NCBI GenBank assembly: GCA_018398765.1
Contig: JAHBMJ010000598.1
Location: forward strand, 1 to 43,016
Direction of reading: 5' to 3'
Source of the DNA: Chromera velia
Taxonomy: Eukaryota > Sar > Chromeraceae
DNA length: 43,016 nucleotides
Under the pieces are notes generated by a model. It was not told the origin of the DNA and did not search any database. It saw only the letters and a program-made list of their open reading frames with translations. Positions 1-11,195 of this stretch are shown piece by piece; positions within the stretch are counted from its first letter, which is position 1, and each line of letters opens with the position of its first letter. Made by a program: the position numbers and the translations under genes.

Positions 1-1670
1 AGGCTGGCCCTCCCTCAAGGGCCGCATACGCTACCCGTCGTACCTCTCGCCCCCTCCTTCCCCTACCGTTGTCAGTCTCTCCTTCATCTCCAGACAACGA
101 AGGGAGACAACGTCGACGGCCGTGCTCATTCTCTCTCTCATCCCTCCCCGTGTCCATTTCGGGACCCGCCCCTACCGACTCTCCCTTCCTCATACTGAGG
201 GGGTCTCTACCCCCACCGAACAGCTTCAGACCCTGAGAGAACCAGGACCAGACCGTCCCTCTCTCAGGCTTCCCCTCTGTCTCTGGCTCTCTCACACCCC
301 CTCCCACACTAGAAGGAAGCGCCAGGGCGCTGCTGCTTCTGTTCGATGCGTCCCCCAGAACTGCCTTCGCTTTCTGCTGTTGGGAACAGCTGGAGTCAGG
401 CTCCTCTGAGTCGGACTCGATCTCTATCCCCCCCCCCCCCTCCCCTCCCTCAATCCCCCCGACGCACGACTGCTCCACTGCGGCAGCAGCCTGAGGGCGA
501 GAGGGAGGCATCTCGCCTTCACAGGGCTCCTGCTGTGAGTCAAGGGAACGGAGATCAATCAGTTCGGCATTTACTCTCTCAAGCCTCGTATTCACAGACT
601 CGAGGAGGGAGGCTAAGGATGCTGCTCGCTGCTCCAGCGTTGCTCTGGCTTTTGCTTGTTCTGCTAGAATGACTTCGGGGGCTACGGAGGAGGCAAAGAA
701 TTCTGCGTAGTCGGGGCCCAGGGAAGAGCGGAGGGAGGACGCAAACAGGCGGACGGCTGTCTGGATGACCCGAACGACCTGATCACGGTGTTCGAGCAGG
801 GGGGCCTTGCAGTTCTCAATACGGGAGGAACCTGCACCCTTCACGGGCTCTCTCATGACCTCGGTTCTACGCGCATGCACCCCCTGTCCCCTGTCTGCTG
901 CTGCTCTTTCGTAAAAGGGGGTGAGTTCCTCCTTCACCTTCTCATATACGTCATCGACAGCCTCATGTCGGAGGTTCTGCCGCGCCCTCATGCCGGAAGC
1001 CAACCGATCGCACAACTGCGCGGTCTGTCGGCTCTGCAGGCTGATCAAATCTCCCGCATCAACACCCGCATGTTCTTTCAAGAAAGACGCAACGGGTTGA
1101 GTGAACAGACGAGCGAAGTCACCGCTCACTGCCCTGAGCACGGACTGCGTCAGGGCAGAGTCGAGAGAGGTCGAAGAGAACTTTTGGAAAGCCTCACTGA
1201 TCTTCTCGTTAAAGGGATCACCCAGTCTGACATTCCAGTTGGTTGTCCACTCGCCCCTACGAGCGAATGTGGCCTTGTATGTCATATGGAGCCTGCCATT
1301 CCTCTCCATTCCGAACTCGTGCCAGGCCTTCTCGTTCTCTTCTGCCAGGGACTGCGTGGCTGCCTCCACAGCAGAATCCATCGTCGCCCCCCACGCACCC
1401 TGCACCGCACTCTGCACGAAAGGGAGAAAGGAGGCAACTATCCATCCATCCACCCATCCATGTGGACATACATAAGGAATTCTACTCCTTCTCACGAGAG
1501 GAGAAGTTGAGTCAACTGAGGGTCAGTCTGTGCACGCACACGACGAAAAAGCGAGTTCTGCTTGGGAAGAGGAAAATCGCAATGCAAAGAGTACTGCGAA
1601 GTTCATTGTGGTATTGATTTGCCTTCTCCCCACAGTCTTTACCCACACAAAGCAAGTGAAAGAAGAGAGA

Positions 1671-1716
<46 letters not shown>

Positions 1717-1728
1717 AAGAAAGAAAAA

Positions 1729-1760
<32 letters not shown>

Positions 1761-1828
1761 GATCGAAGCAAAGACACAATCCCAAAGGCTAGAATCTTGC
1801 TTGGGGTTTTTTTCTTTCTTTCTTTCTT

Positions 1829-1886
<58 letters not shown>

Positions 1887-4696
1887 TCTTTCTTCCTCCC
1901 TTCCTTCAGCAGAGAGGCAAGCAAACACAGCGCCGTTTCAATAATTTTTTCTGATCTTTTCCCGTTCCACACACTTCCCAGGGAGTCGAGGCATTCAGAG
2001 GAAGGTCCCCCCAAACGATTCAGCCAAACACACATTCTGAGCGAGCTATGGTAGCAAAAGAACGATCGAGACGACTGCGTGTCGGCATCTTGGAAGCCGC
2101 ACGTCGGACATTCGGCATTGGGGCGGGAGGCCAATCCTCCGGATATAAATCCTAACACAAAGCACGCACCCCCTGGCACATGCACATGCAGGTTCCGACA
2201 GACCTTCGCAGACGTCTCTGCACTCTGAACGAAAGCGTCGATGCGCTCTCGTGCGAACGTCTCAAATCGCTCTCTGGTCCTCCCGTCTGCGTTCGGAGAG
2301 AATCTCTTATGCGACTGCAAGGCCTCAATGGCCTCCTCCACATGCTTTGCGACTCTGCAGAGACAGGAAGAGACACAAACACAGAAAGAAGAGAGAAAGA
2401 GAGAGAGACACCAATTTTCAGTTCACGAACACACCGCACTTCGCGAGAGAGGAAGGAATTTGCGTGTCAGGTACACCATGCAAGCGGTAGTCGAGTGTGC
2501 ATGGGAAAAGGACAAGAGACAACAATCCAGACTGTGCACGCCCACCACCTTATCTCCATGAGGGTAAATTCAACTTCACACAAAATTCTTCCGTCTCCGA
2601 AGCTCATCAGAAAAAAGTCGCAAATTGGAGCAGTGCGTGAGTCAACCGTCCAGTACTGAACACAGTGAATGACCTGACTGACCTCTGGATCGCCTCTCTG
2701 TTTCCTTCCAGCCGCTTCCTCTCGATCATGCAACGCAGAAGGTCCTGAAGCCGAGGAATTCCCGTCTCACGGAGCCTGCGAGGACAAGCAGAGGGGTGGA
2801 CCAGGAAATAGAAAGCAGATAAATGTGAAGCCTTTCCCTCCCGATCAGCAGGCAGAAAATCTGTCTCTAAGCAGCAAATGATCATCCGACAGATGCAGAA
2901 GATGCTTGACCAAGTCTGACTGTGTGGGAAAAGAAACCATCACAAGGAAGCTCGAACGAATGCAGAATGGGAATGCGAGTCTTTCAACCCTGTCACACGA
3001 GGATTAACCCCTTACATGAAAGCACCGAAGAGTAGCAGAAGACACACACACACACACACACACACAGAGAGTCATCGCTGCCACCCAAATTTGCAGGACT
3101 CAAGACGGACCTCTGCACACGGTCTCCATCCTCTCCCTCATTCCCTCCAGGAAGCCCTCTGAGCTCCCTCCCGCAGAGTGCGGAGACGGGAACGACAAAG
3201 AGGTCACTCGCCATCTGCTCTCCGAACTTCCGCCCCGTCTGAGTCGTGATCTGTTGCACAAAGTGCTCATTTCGAAGTCGTACCGCAAACCGTCGGGTCG
3301 CCTCTTCGGAATCTCCTGACTCTGCGGCTTCCAACCAGGCGCGTTTCCGTGCATCCCTCGGGTTTTCCATCGGACGCTCGGCCGCAGCAGCGGCAGCAGC
3401 ACCAGCTGCTCCCCCCTCTCCTCCTGTGACCGCCTCCCCCTCTTCACCTTCTCCAACCTCTGGAAAGGCAAAGAGACTGAGGGAGTCTGTCGACATTCGA
3501 CCGAAACCAGACACTCTTCCCCCCTCTTTCTCATCCCCCCCCAAAAGCTCACGGAAGACCTCCTCGGGCGCCGTCAACTGATCCACCTTCGTGACCGCAA
3601 ACACAGTCTGCAGCCCCTCTCGCATCTGGAGCTGTCTGGCCACTCGATCCCCTAGAATGTTCCAATGGCTTCTCTTCGATCCTGCTCGGTGGGCCGCTGC
3701 CACCATCAGGACGACGTCGGCACTGTCGACTGCGCCCCGGTACATGGCCGCACGACCGCCGTGGTCGTCCCCAGATCCCGGCACGTCTTTCAACGCTGTG
3801 CCCTCTGAAATGCCAGGGAAAGGGCCCGAACAGTAGGCATCCTCCACAACGAGAGACTGCCTGGCCTGTCGGAGGAGTTCGGGGGGGTAGATCATGCCTC
3901 TTCTCATCTCGGGGGGGGCGCAGAAGTTCTGAACTTTTTCTGTCAGGTTTCGGAGACTTCTGGTGTCTCCAGGGGCTGCTGTGTATTGCTTTATGGTTCC
4001 GAGAATACCCGTAAAGGGTTGCCTGTCGAGGGTCAGTTGGATCTGCTGAAGAGCATACTCAACAGAGGGTAGGAAGCCATCAATGGCGTGGGGGGGTTTG
4101 AAGAGCTGGGGGAAAGCACCCTTTAGCTTCTCAGTAACAGCAAACTGGGGGTCCTTTGGGTTTCTGGTGCCGATGAAGACGCGGGGATTTGGTTGGGCCT
4201 GACCGAGCTCAGATTCATCTGAGTCAGAGAGAGACTGGAGGAGAGGGAGATCCCGCTCCCACTCTTCCCTCACTTTCTCCCACTCCTTGAATTTGATGGT
4301 AAGGCAGAAGTGACTGCCTGGATTATTTGAGTGAGCAGAATTTTCATCGGGCTGGGGGGTCCGGATGCAACGGATGCAGACCTTCGTGCATGCTTGGGTG
4401 CACCCCTCGGGCAAGATGTATGGGGGACCTTGACCGAGAAGGGTATTGAGGAGATACGATTTCCCGTCTCCAGTCTCCCCCACGACTGCTACCTCTAGGT
4501 TGCGTTTGCTACTGCTCTCCAACACTTCAATTTTTTCTCGATAACCACCTTCGACATTTCGAAGAAATACCGAAAGCCGTTCATCATCTGGTGAGGGGGA
4601 GGACGCATCGACAGAAGGAGAAGGGGCGTCACACAAATGAAGAGGCGAGGCTTTCTCCTTCGCGATAAAGTCCAAGACTTTCTTCTGGGCAGCCAT
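1..4696 (-). CDS. Dynamin-like / SLIP-GC-type large GTPase, 5' four exons (partial at left edge)
   Basis: A minus-strand gene with exons 4696-3111, 2775-2683, 2354-2204 and 1411 to beyond position 1. Phases join at each junction (2, 2, 0). ATG at 4696-4694 is preferred over an in-frame TTG just upstream. Exon 1 encodes the GTPase core: P-loop GETGDGKS at residues 73-80, a G2-like threonine region near 100, G3 DVPG at 304-307 and G4 TKVD at 369-372, then a low-complexity Gly/Glu/Ala tract. Exon 2 carries ETGIPRLQ, recalling the TGIP segment that follows the G domain in dynamin-superfamily and SLIP-GC (NUGGC) proteins. The last exon is long, with charged helical sequence and then a Ser/Glu/Arg-rich tail still open at the window edge. 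Family membership rests on the G motifs and the size; the cellular role is unknown. Introns 1 and 3 contain CA and GA/CT microsatellites. Confidence 0.82.
1664..1895. repeat. GA/GAAA and TTTC/TC microsatellite pair forming an inverted repeat
   Basis: Inside GTPase intron 3, (GA)n-(GAAA)n at about 1664-1762 faces (TTTC)n-(TC)n at about 1807-1895 across a 45-base spacer. The two arms are reverse complements in kind and could fold into a long hairpin in the transcript. Long open frames here encode only RERERE or LSLSLS repeats and are not genes. Confidence 0.9.
3041..3066. repeat. (CA)n microsatellite just after the GTPase exon 1 donor
   Basis: Thirteen CA units lie within intron 1 of the GTPase gene, about 45 bases past the donor at 3110-3109. 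Reading through the donor would add an artefactual Cys-Val run, which is why the exon is ended at 3111. Confidence 0.9.
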
Positions 4697-5553
4697 CGAT
4701 GCGCACAAAAAAAAAAAGGCGGTGACACTCTACTGTGTTTGCTCAAACTGTGAAGAAAAGCGGCCCAGGCCAGGCTAGGTCCCTCTCCTCTCAGGCGTTC
4801 ACACGATCACCCAGTCTTTGTTTCAATTATCGTTTGAAACGGGCGGGCATCAAAAAAGGCGCGGACGCGCAAAGAAGACGAGGAGACGAGAGTCTAAAAA
4901 TCCGCAACTCCCATGTCTGTCTGTCCAAAATTTTATGCAGGCAGAATTAAAGATAGACCTTCAAGGCCACAGAAGGTTGATCGATCGATCCATCTCGTGG
5001 GAACGCCACTGAGAACATGCCAGGAGACTTTCAAACACTTGCAGAAAATATTGAAAGGTCGAATATGGCATAATATGGCCGGTCGAATCGTGCATGTCGA
5101 ATCACCGGCCACGCACGTCGAACTTTTTTTTGGCCCCGGAAAGCGACGGTAGCGTGGGGCATCGTGGGGCACTCAAATTAAAAAACATTTTGATCGATAT
5201 TTGCATGATCGATGCGCATGGATCGATGAACTTTTTAAAAAAAAAACTCTCTCTAGCTATGAATGACTCAGTAGAAACTGAAAGCGTTGCATACATGCAT
5301 ACAGTTTCCCTCACAGTCACAGCATTTTGTGAAAATGGATCAGATCAGTAGGTGATTTGGTAACGCACTTCTTTTGTGTCCTCAGTTGTTGATTCTCTCT
5401 GAATCTCAGAGAACAGGAACACGAGTGCTCTGCAAAACTCGTTGGGCATTCTAAACAACAGCCGAAGTCCGTATCGCTGCTGTTGTCGTTGTTGTTTCTG
5501 GCAAACGCGAGGAAAGACGGACATAATCTTGCAGATTCGAGGTTGAAAAAGCG
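4697..5553. other. Divergent intergenic region between GTPase and NUMOD-like genes
   Basis: 857 bases with no supported gene separate two outward-facing start codons, so it should hold both promoters. An A/T homopolymer lies directly upstream of the GTPase start (4706-4716). Around 5080-5145 there is a GC-rich patch with a GGCCCCGGAA word also seen in other intergenic regions of this window, followed by several ATCGAT-type words at 5190-5230. I see no confident TATA box or initiator. Confidence 0.6.
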
Positions 5554-8374
5554 ATGGGCGACAACAGAAGTGACAAAGCAGAAGGTTTTGGCTTACCAGA
5601 TCAGCCAGTAGCAGAAAAGGTTCGTGCGCAACACTTGATCAATCTGTTCACCCCCCCATTGCTTCTTTGCTTCTGTTTCACCCCAAATCAAATTGTCATT
5701 TGCCCATTTCTTGCTGCCAATCGATCCTCCCGATGCCGCACCAGACCCCGAAGACCTGGAATCTGACGTGATGCACCCTCAACCTGAGGAGAGTGCCCCA
5801 ATCATTCGCCGTTCAGAACGAGGAGGGGTTCCGAGAAACTATGCAAAAATGAATGGAGGGAAAGGGCGTCGTGGAGGAGGCATTGCGGGAGGTATGGGAA
5901 GGGAATTGCAGGAGGAGGACAATCAGAACCGAATCCGCAACCGTATCTTTGCTGGGCGCCCGTCCGCCTCGGGACTTCTCCATTCGTTGCGCAAAGTCCC
6001 AAGAAACGCTCCACCGAAGCAATCCAACAATTACTCTGAAGGTGTGCAACAACAGTGACAGGTGCATACATCGATACATGCAGCTATAGAGGCAGGTAGA
6101 CGGTCCAAAGGCGTTTGTGTCGTGCCTCTCTAGACGTGCCCTTTTCATTTGATTCCTGCGAACCGATTCCGTTCAAGTGCTGTTTGTGCAGGAATTAATT
6201 GGCCGGCCCCAAAAAGCAGATGTGTGTGCTTCCTTGGTTTCTCGTTACTTCAGTCTATCCCCCCCCACACACACATTCCTCCTTGCCTCTCCCGCTGCTG
6301 TTCTGTTCCTCTCTGCAGATGCCCCTCTGGCATCCTCGCTCGTGTCGACCGGTCTGGGTCTGTCCACTGAGCCGGACAGCACCGAGGGGGGAGGGGGTGC
6401 CTGCGCTGACGTCCCAAGAGGGATCAACAACGGGATCCACAAACCGCAGGCAGTCCAGGTCACTCACCTCAAGACTGGACAGATGAAGGTATTCCCATCC
6501 ATGCGTCATGCGGGGGACGCAGTGGGGATCAATAAAGGCACGGTCTCGCGTGCCGTCCAGTACAAGGTGGGGCAGAGGGGGTGCACCAACGTGACGAGGG
6601 GGTTCAAATTCGACTTGGCCCGTGCCGAGGACAGATGGATGGACGATGGTCTGGACATGGAAGAGCAGGGGGGGGAGGAGGGAACAGAGGGGGGAGAGGG
6701 GGGAGAGGGGGGAGAGGGGAGTGACTCTGTGATGCATCCCCTCGGTCGTCGGAGTGGGAGTATTCGCCAAGGGAGGGGGCAGAGGGATCAGGTGGGGGAT
6801 ATGGACGAAATGGAAGAGGACAACTCGGATGCCGAGTTCTTCGCACAGAGCAGGCAGTGCAAGGTCAACCGAGACGAAAAGCGAAAGAGGGGCAGACCCC
6901 CCCCAATGCCCTCAAATCCGAATCCTCCCGTCGTGAATTTCCCGAGGAAATTCTTTCCAAAGGGAAAACCAGAAAGACACAGACACAGAAGGGAGCAGCC
7001 GCAGCAGCAGCAGCTGGTTGTGGCAGAGCGCACCGTACCATTAGCCGCAAGACCGCCACAGACGACCTCGCCCCCGTACCCAAACGAAAGAAGAAAGTGC
7101 CGAGAACGATCATGGTGACTGCACAGAATTTGACGACTGGGCATACCCAAACCTTCTCCACTCTGCGCCGATGCGGCAAGGCTCTGGGCATCGACCCAAG
7201 TACAATCAGCAGAACATTGAAGTACGAAGTCGGGTTCAAAAGTTCGACGAATGAAACAGGGGGGTTCGCCTTCACCAAGACAGAAGTCCCTCCTGATGCT
7301 CAGCAAGCCGGGGGGGGCGCAGCTGCTGCTGCGTCGTCTGCGGCAGCTGCCGCGTCTACCAACCCAACACAGCGACGGGTGGCGAGAGGCCGAAGAGCCA
7401 TTCACCCCCTCGCTCTGGCTGTGGTCTCGACAACCCGAATGCCCAAGGTGGCCGCAAGAGGAAGAGGAGGGAAGGGCCTGGGCCGAGGGAGGGGACGCGG
7501 GAGAGGGGGCCGGGGGGGCAGGGCCCGGATGTCTTCCACCAAACCCCCTGTGATGGAAGAGGAGGAAGAGGACGAAGGGGACGATCTGGAAGAGCAGGAG
7601 GCCGCAGACGGGTACCAGTCTGACGCAGAGATGGATCCATCAGGATGGATAGACGGTGCAGATGAGGGGGGTGAGGGAGATTGGGAGAATGTGGGAGACG
7701 ACTACTCCCACTACCACCCTGGTCCTTGGGGACCCCCCCCGGGGTATTTCAGAGACCACCCGATGCATGCACACCGAGGCTTCGGCCCCTCCTACTATCC
7801 CCACCACTACCCACCATACAACCAGCCCCCCTACCACCCCCCCACTTCCACCTCAAATGACAACCCCTACCAGTAACAGCAAGGGCACAGAGACGGATAC
7901 ACAAACAACAACACAGCAGGAGGAAGAGGCACCGCCCCGAACCCGATGTTCCGCCCCCGCTTTCCTCACTGGGCGTACTCCTACCGTCCTCCGCATTCAA
8001 ACATGTACTTCCCCCCACACCCCCACGGCTACAGAGCCTACCCCCCGGGACCCCCACAGCCCCCTCCTCAGGAGGACCAAGAAGGAGCTCGGGAGGAAGG
8101 CCAACAGCATAGAGCAGACGCACAGTCACAGAAAAGAGGGGATAGACTCTCTCCTTCACCAGACGAAAGACAGACCCAGAGAAGAGACCCTCACAGACCC
8201 GCAGACAGAGAGGGAGAGGGAGGGCCTGGAGACGAACAGAAAGACGTCTCCCCTCCATCCTCCAGTTTCTTCGATGTGTCCCCTCCATCCGCCGAGGTCT
8301 GGGAAATGGTCTGCACTGCGCGTGCAGAGGCTGCATTGGTCAGTGATGCAGTGTCCGTGTGTTGTTATGAATGA
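5554..8374 (+). CDS. Protein with two NUMOD1/IENR1-like modules, RGG tract and Pro/Tyr/His tail
   Basis: Proposed exons: 5554-5584 (donor uncertain), 5745-6041, 6319 onward. The 6041/6319 junction is phase 1 on both sides. Module 1 (6459-6617) and module 2 (about 7106-7282) share the pattern of a Thr-Gly turn, F-S/T-x-x-x-x-(A/G)-x-A-(L/V)-G-I, then (G/S)TxSR, and a terminal G-(F/Y)-x-F, as in NUMOD1/IENR1 DNA-binding repeats. No nuclease domain is seen. Between them lie acidic Glu/Gly repeats and a KRGRPPP AT-hook-like motif. The modules are in different frames; adding one C to the eight-C run at 6897-6904 joins them, though an unrecognised intron is also possible. Downstream come poly-Ala, an RG/RGG block (7463-7530), an acidic stretch and a Pro/Tyr/His-rich tail interrupted by TAA at 7874-7876, after which the same frame stays open with the same composition to a TGA at 8374. 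A nuclear DNA- or RNA-binding role is inferred. Confidence 0.6.
7874..7876 (+). other. In-frame TAA inside the Pro/Tyr/His-rich tail
   Basis: The TAA is flanked by glutamine codons (CAG before; CAG CAA after). The same frame then remains open for about 165 codons with continued Tyr/Pro/His bias. It may be the true stop, a CAA-to-TAA nonsense change, or a readthrough context resembling stop-CAR. Confidence 0.6.
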
Positions 8375-8825
8375 CCTGCACTTTCGCTGTGTACTTGCAG
8401 ACGAACAAACAAATGTCCCTTTCTGGATTGATTCTCTGTTCCTCTTGAATTTTTATGATCCTCTTCTGCCTTCTCTTTCAAACACCTTCTACCCCTCCCG
8501 TGGTTCCTCACATGTCTTCCCTTGAATGTTCAAAAGACCTGCTCTGAATGTCTGGCTGCTGTACGTGCTGCCATCCGCAGAGAATTCCTTTTCTGCCTGA
8601 TGTTTTGCCATAGTTCTGTTATCGTCTATTCGTGCCTCTGATGACATATACAGCCAGATATACTGACTCGGACACAGACACAGACGTACAGACGGTTAGA
8701 GAGCCGAACCGACCGACTGCTCGAAAGGCGGAGTGAGTGAATTAAAAACAAAACACAGTGGCTGATTGACTGACTGACTCGCTGGCCGACTCACCGACTA
8801 CGTTCACAAACATTCACGGATGCAG

Positions 8826-10660
8826 GAGAAGGCACGGGAAGAGGCTGAAGAGGAGAGGGAGGAGGAAGCACAGGAAGAGAAGGAGGAGGAGGAACAGGAC
8901 CCCGAGGTCAGTCTGCATGCGAGCCAATTAATTCTGGCCGTTTGAGAAATAAACAATGGAATCGGTTGCATTGAAAAACTGAGGTTCGGACTTCGACTCA
9001 GAGAATGGTCATTTTTGACTTTCACTTTGCTTTGTGCTGATGACGGGCAAGAATGGATTGTCAAAGAGTTGAACATGGCGAAAAGAAAAGGCATGCATTT
9101 GCCCCCTTCTCCGTCAATGTCAATTGCTTCGTCGGCTCTTCGTTCTTCGGTCAATTGTTTGTGACGACAAGCAACTGCGACTCTCCCACAGTGATTCTCC
9201 AGCCTTTCCATTGCTGTCTGCATTTTTTTGCCCCTCTCGTCCCTGTCCGGCCGTAAGGACTTTGCCTTCCTCTTTCTTTTCGCCGGCAGCTCCCCAACCG
9301 GGAACTACCACTGCACAAACTCAAGGTGCGAGTCAACCGGCAGTTGGAGGTGCCTCTGGTCTGTTTGGGACACAGCAAGCAGGTAGGTCTGACCAGCAAG
9401 CTTGCTTGCCTGCGTTTCTGTCTGTCTGTCTATCTATCTGTCTGTCAAGAAAAGAAGGGAGAAGAAGAAACATATAGTCTGTCTGTCTGTCTGTCTATCT
9501 ATCTGTCTGTCTGCCTGCTTGTCCGTCTGTCATGAAGAAAAGAGGGAGAAGAAGAAACATAAGTCTGTCTGTCTGTCTTTCTTTCTCTCTCTCTTTTTCT
9601 TCTTTCTTTCTTGCTTCCTTTCTTTCTGTTTTTCTTTCTTTCTGTTTTTCTTTCTTTCTGTTTTTCTTTCTTTCTTTCTTTCTTTCTTTCTTTTCTTTCT
9701 TTCTTCCTTCCTTCCTTCCTTCCTTCCGTCCTTCCTTTCTTTCCTTTCCTTTCCTTTCCTTTCCCTTCCTTTCCTTTCCTTCTCTTTTATCCTTCCTCTC
9801 TTTCTTCCTTCCTTTCTTTCCTTATGTTTTTCTTTGTTTCTGCAGACCCTCCCGTATGGGCCCACAACTCTCACCCTCACTACCAGAACGAGCACCAACT
9901 CGACACCACTAGGTTCACCACACGACCCGACAACACCAGAATTGATTCGCTCAACTTCGGGAAATCATCTCACCAGGCAACCTACAATGCCGCGCAGGTC
10001 AGACACCTTGGGGTGCGTTGCCTGTCCACAAGTACCCGCACTTGCCCGCACTCAAGCTTTGCGTGCCCCCTCGCATAAACTTTTTGAGCATTCAAAAAGT
10101 TGCAGAGAACTATAACTCTTTCTGTCTCTGGCTGGCTGGTGAAGGCTGGCTCTAACTGGCTCCGACAGGGCAAGGCTCTGACTGGCTGATTATGTTCCTG
10201 GCTGACTGACTGGCTGACTGACTGACTGACTGACTGGCTGACTGACTTGCTGGCTGACTGACTTGCTTGCTTGCTGACTGGTTGTCTGGCTGACTGACTG
10301 GCTGACTGACTGACTGACTGACTTGCTGGCTGACTGACTGACTGACTGACTGACTGACTGGCTGGCTGACTGGCTGACTGACTTGCTGGCTGACTGACTT
10401 GCTTGCTTGCTGACTGGTTGTCTGGCTGACTGACTGACTGACTGACTGACTGACTGACTGACTTGCTGGCTGACTGACTGGCTGACTGACTGACTGACTG
10501 ACTGACTGACTTGCTGGCTGACTGACTGACTGACTGACTGACTGACTGACTTGCTGGCCGACTGACTGGCTGACTGACTGACTTGCTGGCTGCAGAAAAT
10601 GCTCGAGGGCAGCAAAGACGAGGACAGCAAAGCAAGAAAGCGAAGGGCCCCCTCAAACGG
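8826..10660 (+). CDS. Four candidate exons of unknown protein, possibly a continuation of the NUMOD-like gene
   Basis: Each segment is bounded by a good CAG acceptor and a GT donor: 8826-8906 (81 nt, Glu-rich coiled-coil sequence), 9290-9382 (93 nt), 9846-9997 (152 nt) and 10596-10660 (65 nt). The last three join cleanly when the second is read in phase 1, giving a Gln/Thr/Gly segment with one GLFG, a His/Asn/Tyr-rich segment, and a basic KARKRR end that could be a nuclear signal. A donor at 8338 (TTG|GTCAGT) would connect the upstream gene in phase 0 to 8826, but 8906 to 9290 then clashes in phase, so an exon is missing or two genes are present. After 10660, a CAG acceptor near 11285 would give an immediate stop. 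I do not recognise the product. Confidence 0.4.
9399..9840 (+). repeat. CTGT, CTTT and CCTT tetranucleotide tract
   Basis: Two (TCTG)n blocks separated by a repeated purine segment (GAAAAGAGGGAGAAGAAG-like) lead into (CTTT)n and (CCTT)n runs. The tract ends in a good CTGCAG acceptor at 9840-9845, so it acts as a very long polypyrimidine tract of the preceding intron. Confidence 0.93.
10190..10595 (+). repeat. (CTGA)n with CTGG/CTTG variants and a higher-order duplication
   Basis: About 400 bases of CTGA units include a distinctive variant block (ACTTGCTTGCTTGC then GGTTGTC) at 10260 and again at 10397, giving a 136-base (34-unit) higher-order duplication. It ends at the acceptor of the exon starting at 10596. 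Its translations are SVSQ or ASQS repeats and are not treated as genes. Confidence 0.93.
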
Positions 10661-11053
10661 GTGAGTGTCTCTTTGTCCGGTAGAACTGCTTTTTGGAAGT
10701 TCCAGACTCCACCCTTGCTTTGGGCTCCGAGTGCGGGTGGTGATTATGAACAGTGCGGTTCTTCTTCGAACCCTGGGACTTCCTTCACATGGCTGTTAAG
10801 TCGGGCCTGAGAAGCAGTGTCTATATTTTTCTACACTGACTTACCGCATGAAGTTCATTTAGGATACCTTTTTCTCGATTCCCTTGCGTTCTCTCGATTC
10901 TCTGGCGTTCTGTCGATTCCCTTGCATTCTCTTGGGTTCCTTTGAAATTGCCAAACGCCTTTGAATACTTTTCTTTCTCGGTTCTCTAAGTTTGCCCTCA
11001 AAAGCAGCCTTCCAGCCCTACCATCCCAAGCCTGACAGCTCTAGTCATTGCCA

Positions 11054-11195
11054 GCCAAGAAGGTCCCCCGAGCCCTCCTTCCTTTCCCGACGGCCAAGTA
11101 GGTCCCCCGATCCCCCTTTCCCGACAGCCAAGTAGATCCCCCGATCCCCCTTTCCCGACAGCCAAGTAGATTCCCCGAGCCCTCCTTCCATGCAG
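11054..11195 (+). repeat. Four-copy GC-rich 34-39 bp tandem repeat
   Basis: Units begin with GCCAAG at 11054, 11093, 11127 and 11161 and share a TAGRTCCCCCGA core with a C-rich end. Spacings are 39, 34 and 34. Each unit has a GCCAAGTA start that makes repetitive peptides on the minus strand. Confidence 0.9.

Noticed and set aside
1512-2054. Long ORFs of Arg-Glu, Lys-Glu or Leu-Ser repeats
   Set aside because: They are translations of GA/GAAA/TTTC microsatellites within an intron; the same applies at 9530-9912 and 20224-20946.
6255-6846. Pro-rich minus-strand ORFs opposite the NUMOD-like gene
   Set aside because: Shadows of the Gly/Glu-rich coding strand; no splice sites or domains.
10190-10656. 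Ser/Gln/Val-rich minus-strand ORFs of 146-224 aa
   Set aside because: Pure translation of the CTGA repeat in three frames; no unique sequence and adjacent plus-strand exon evidence.
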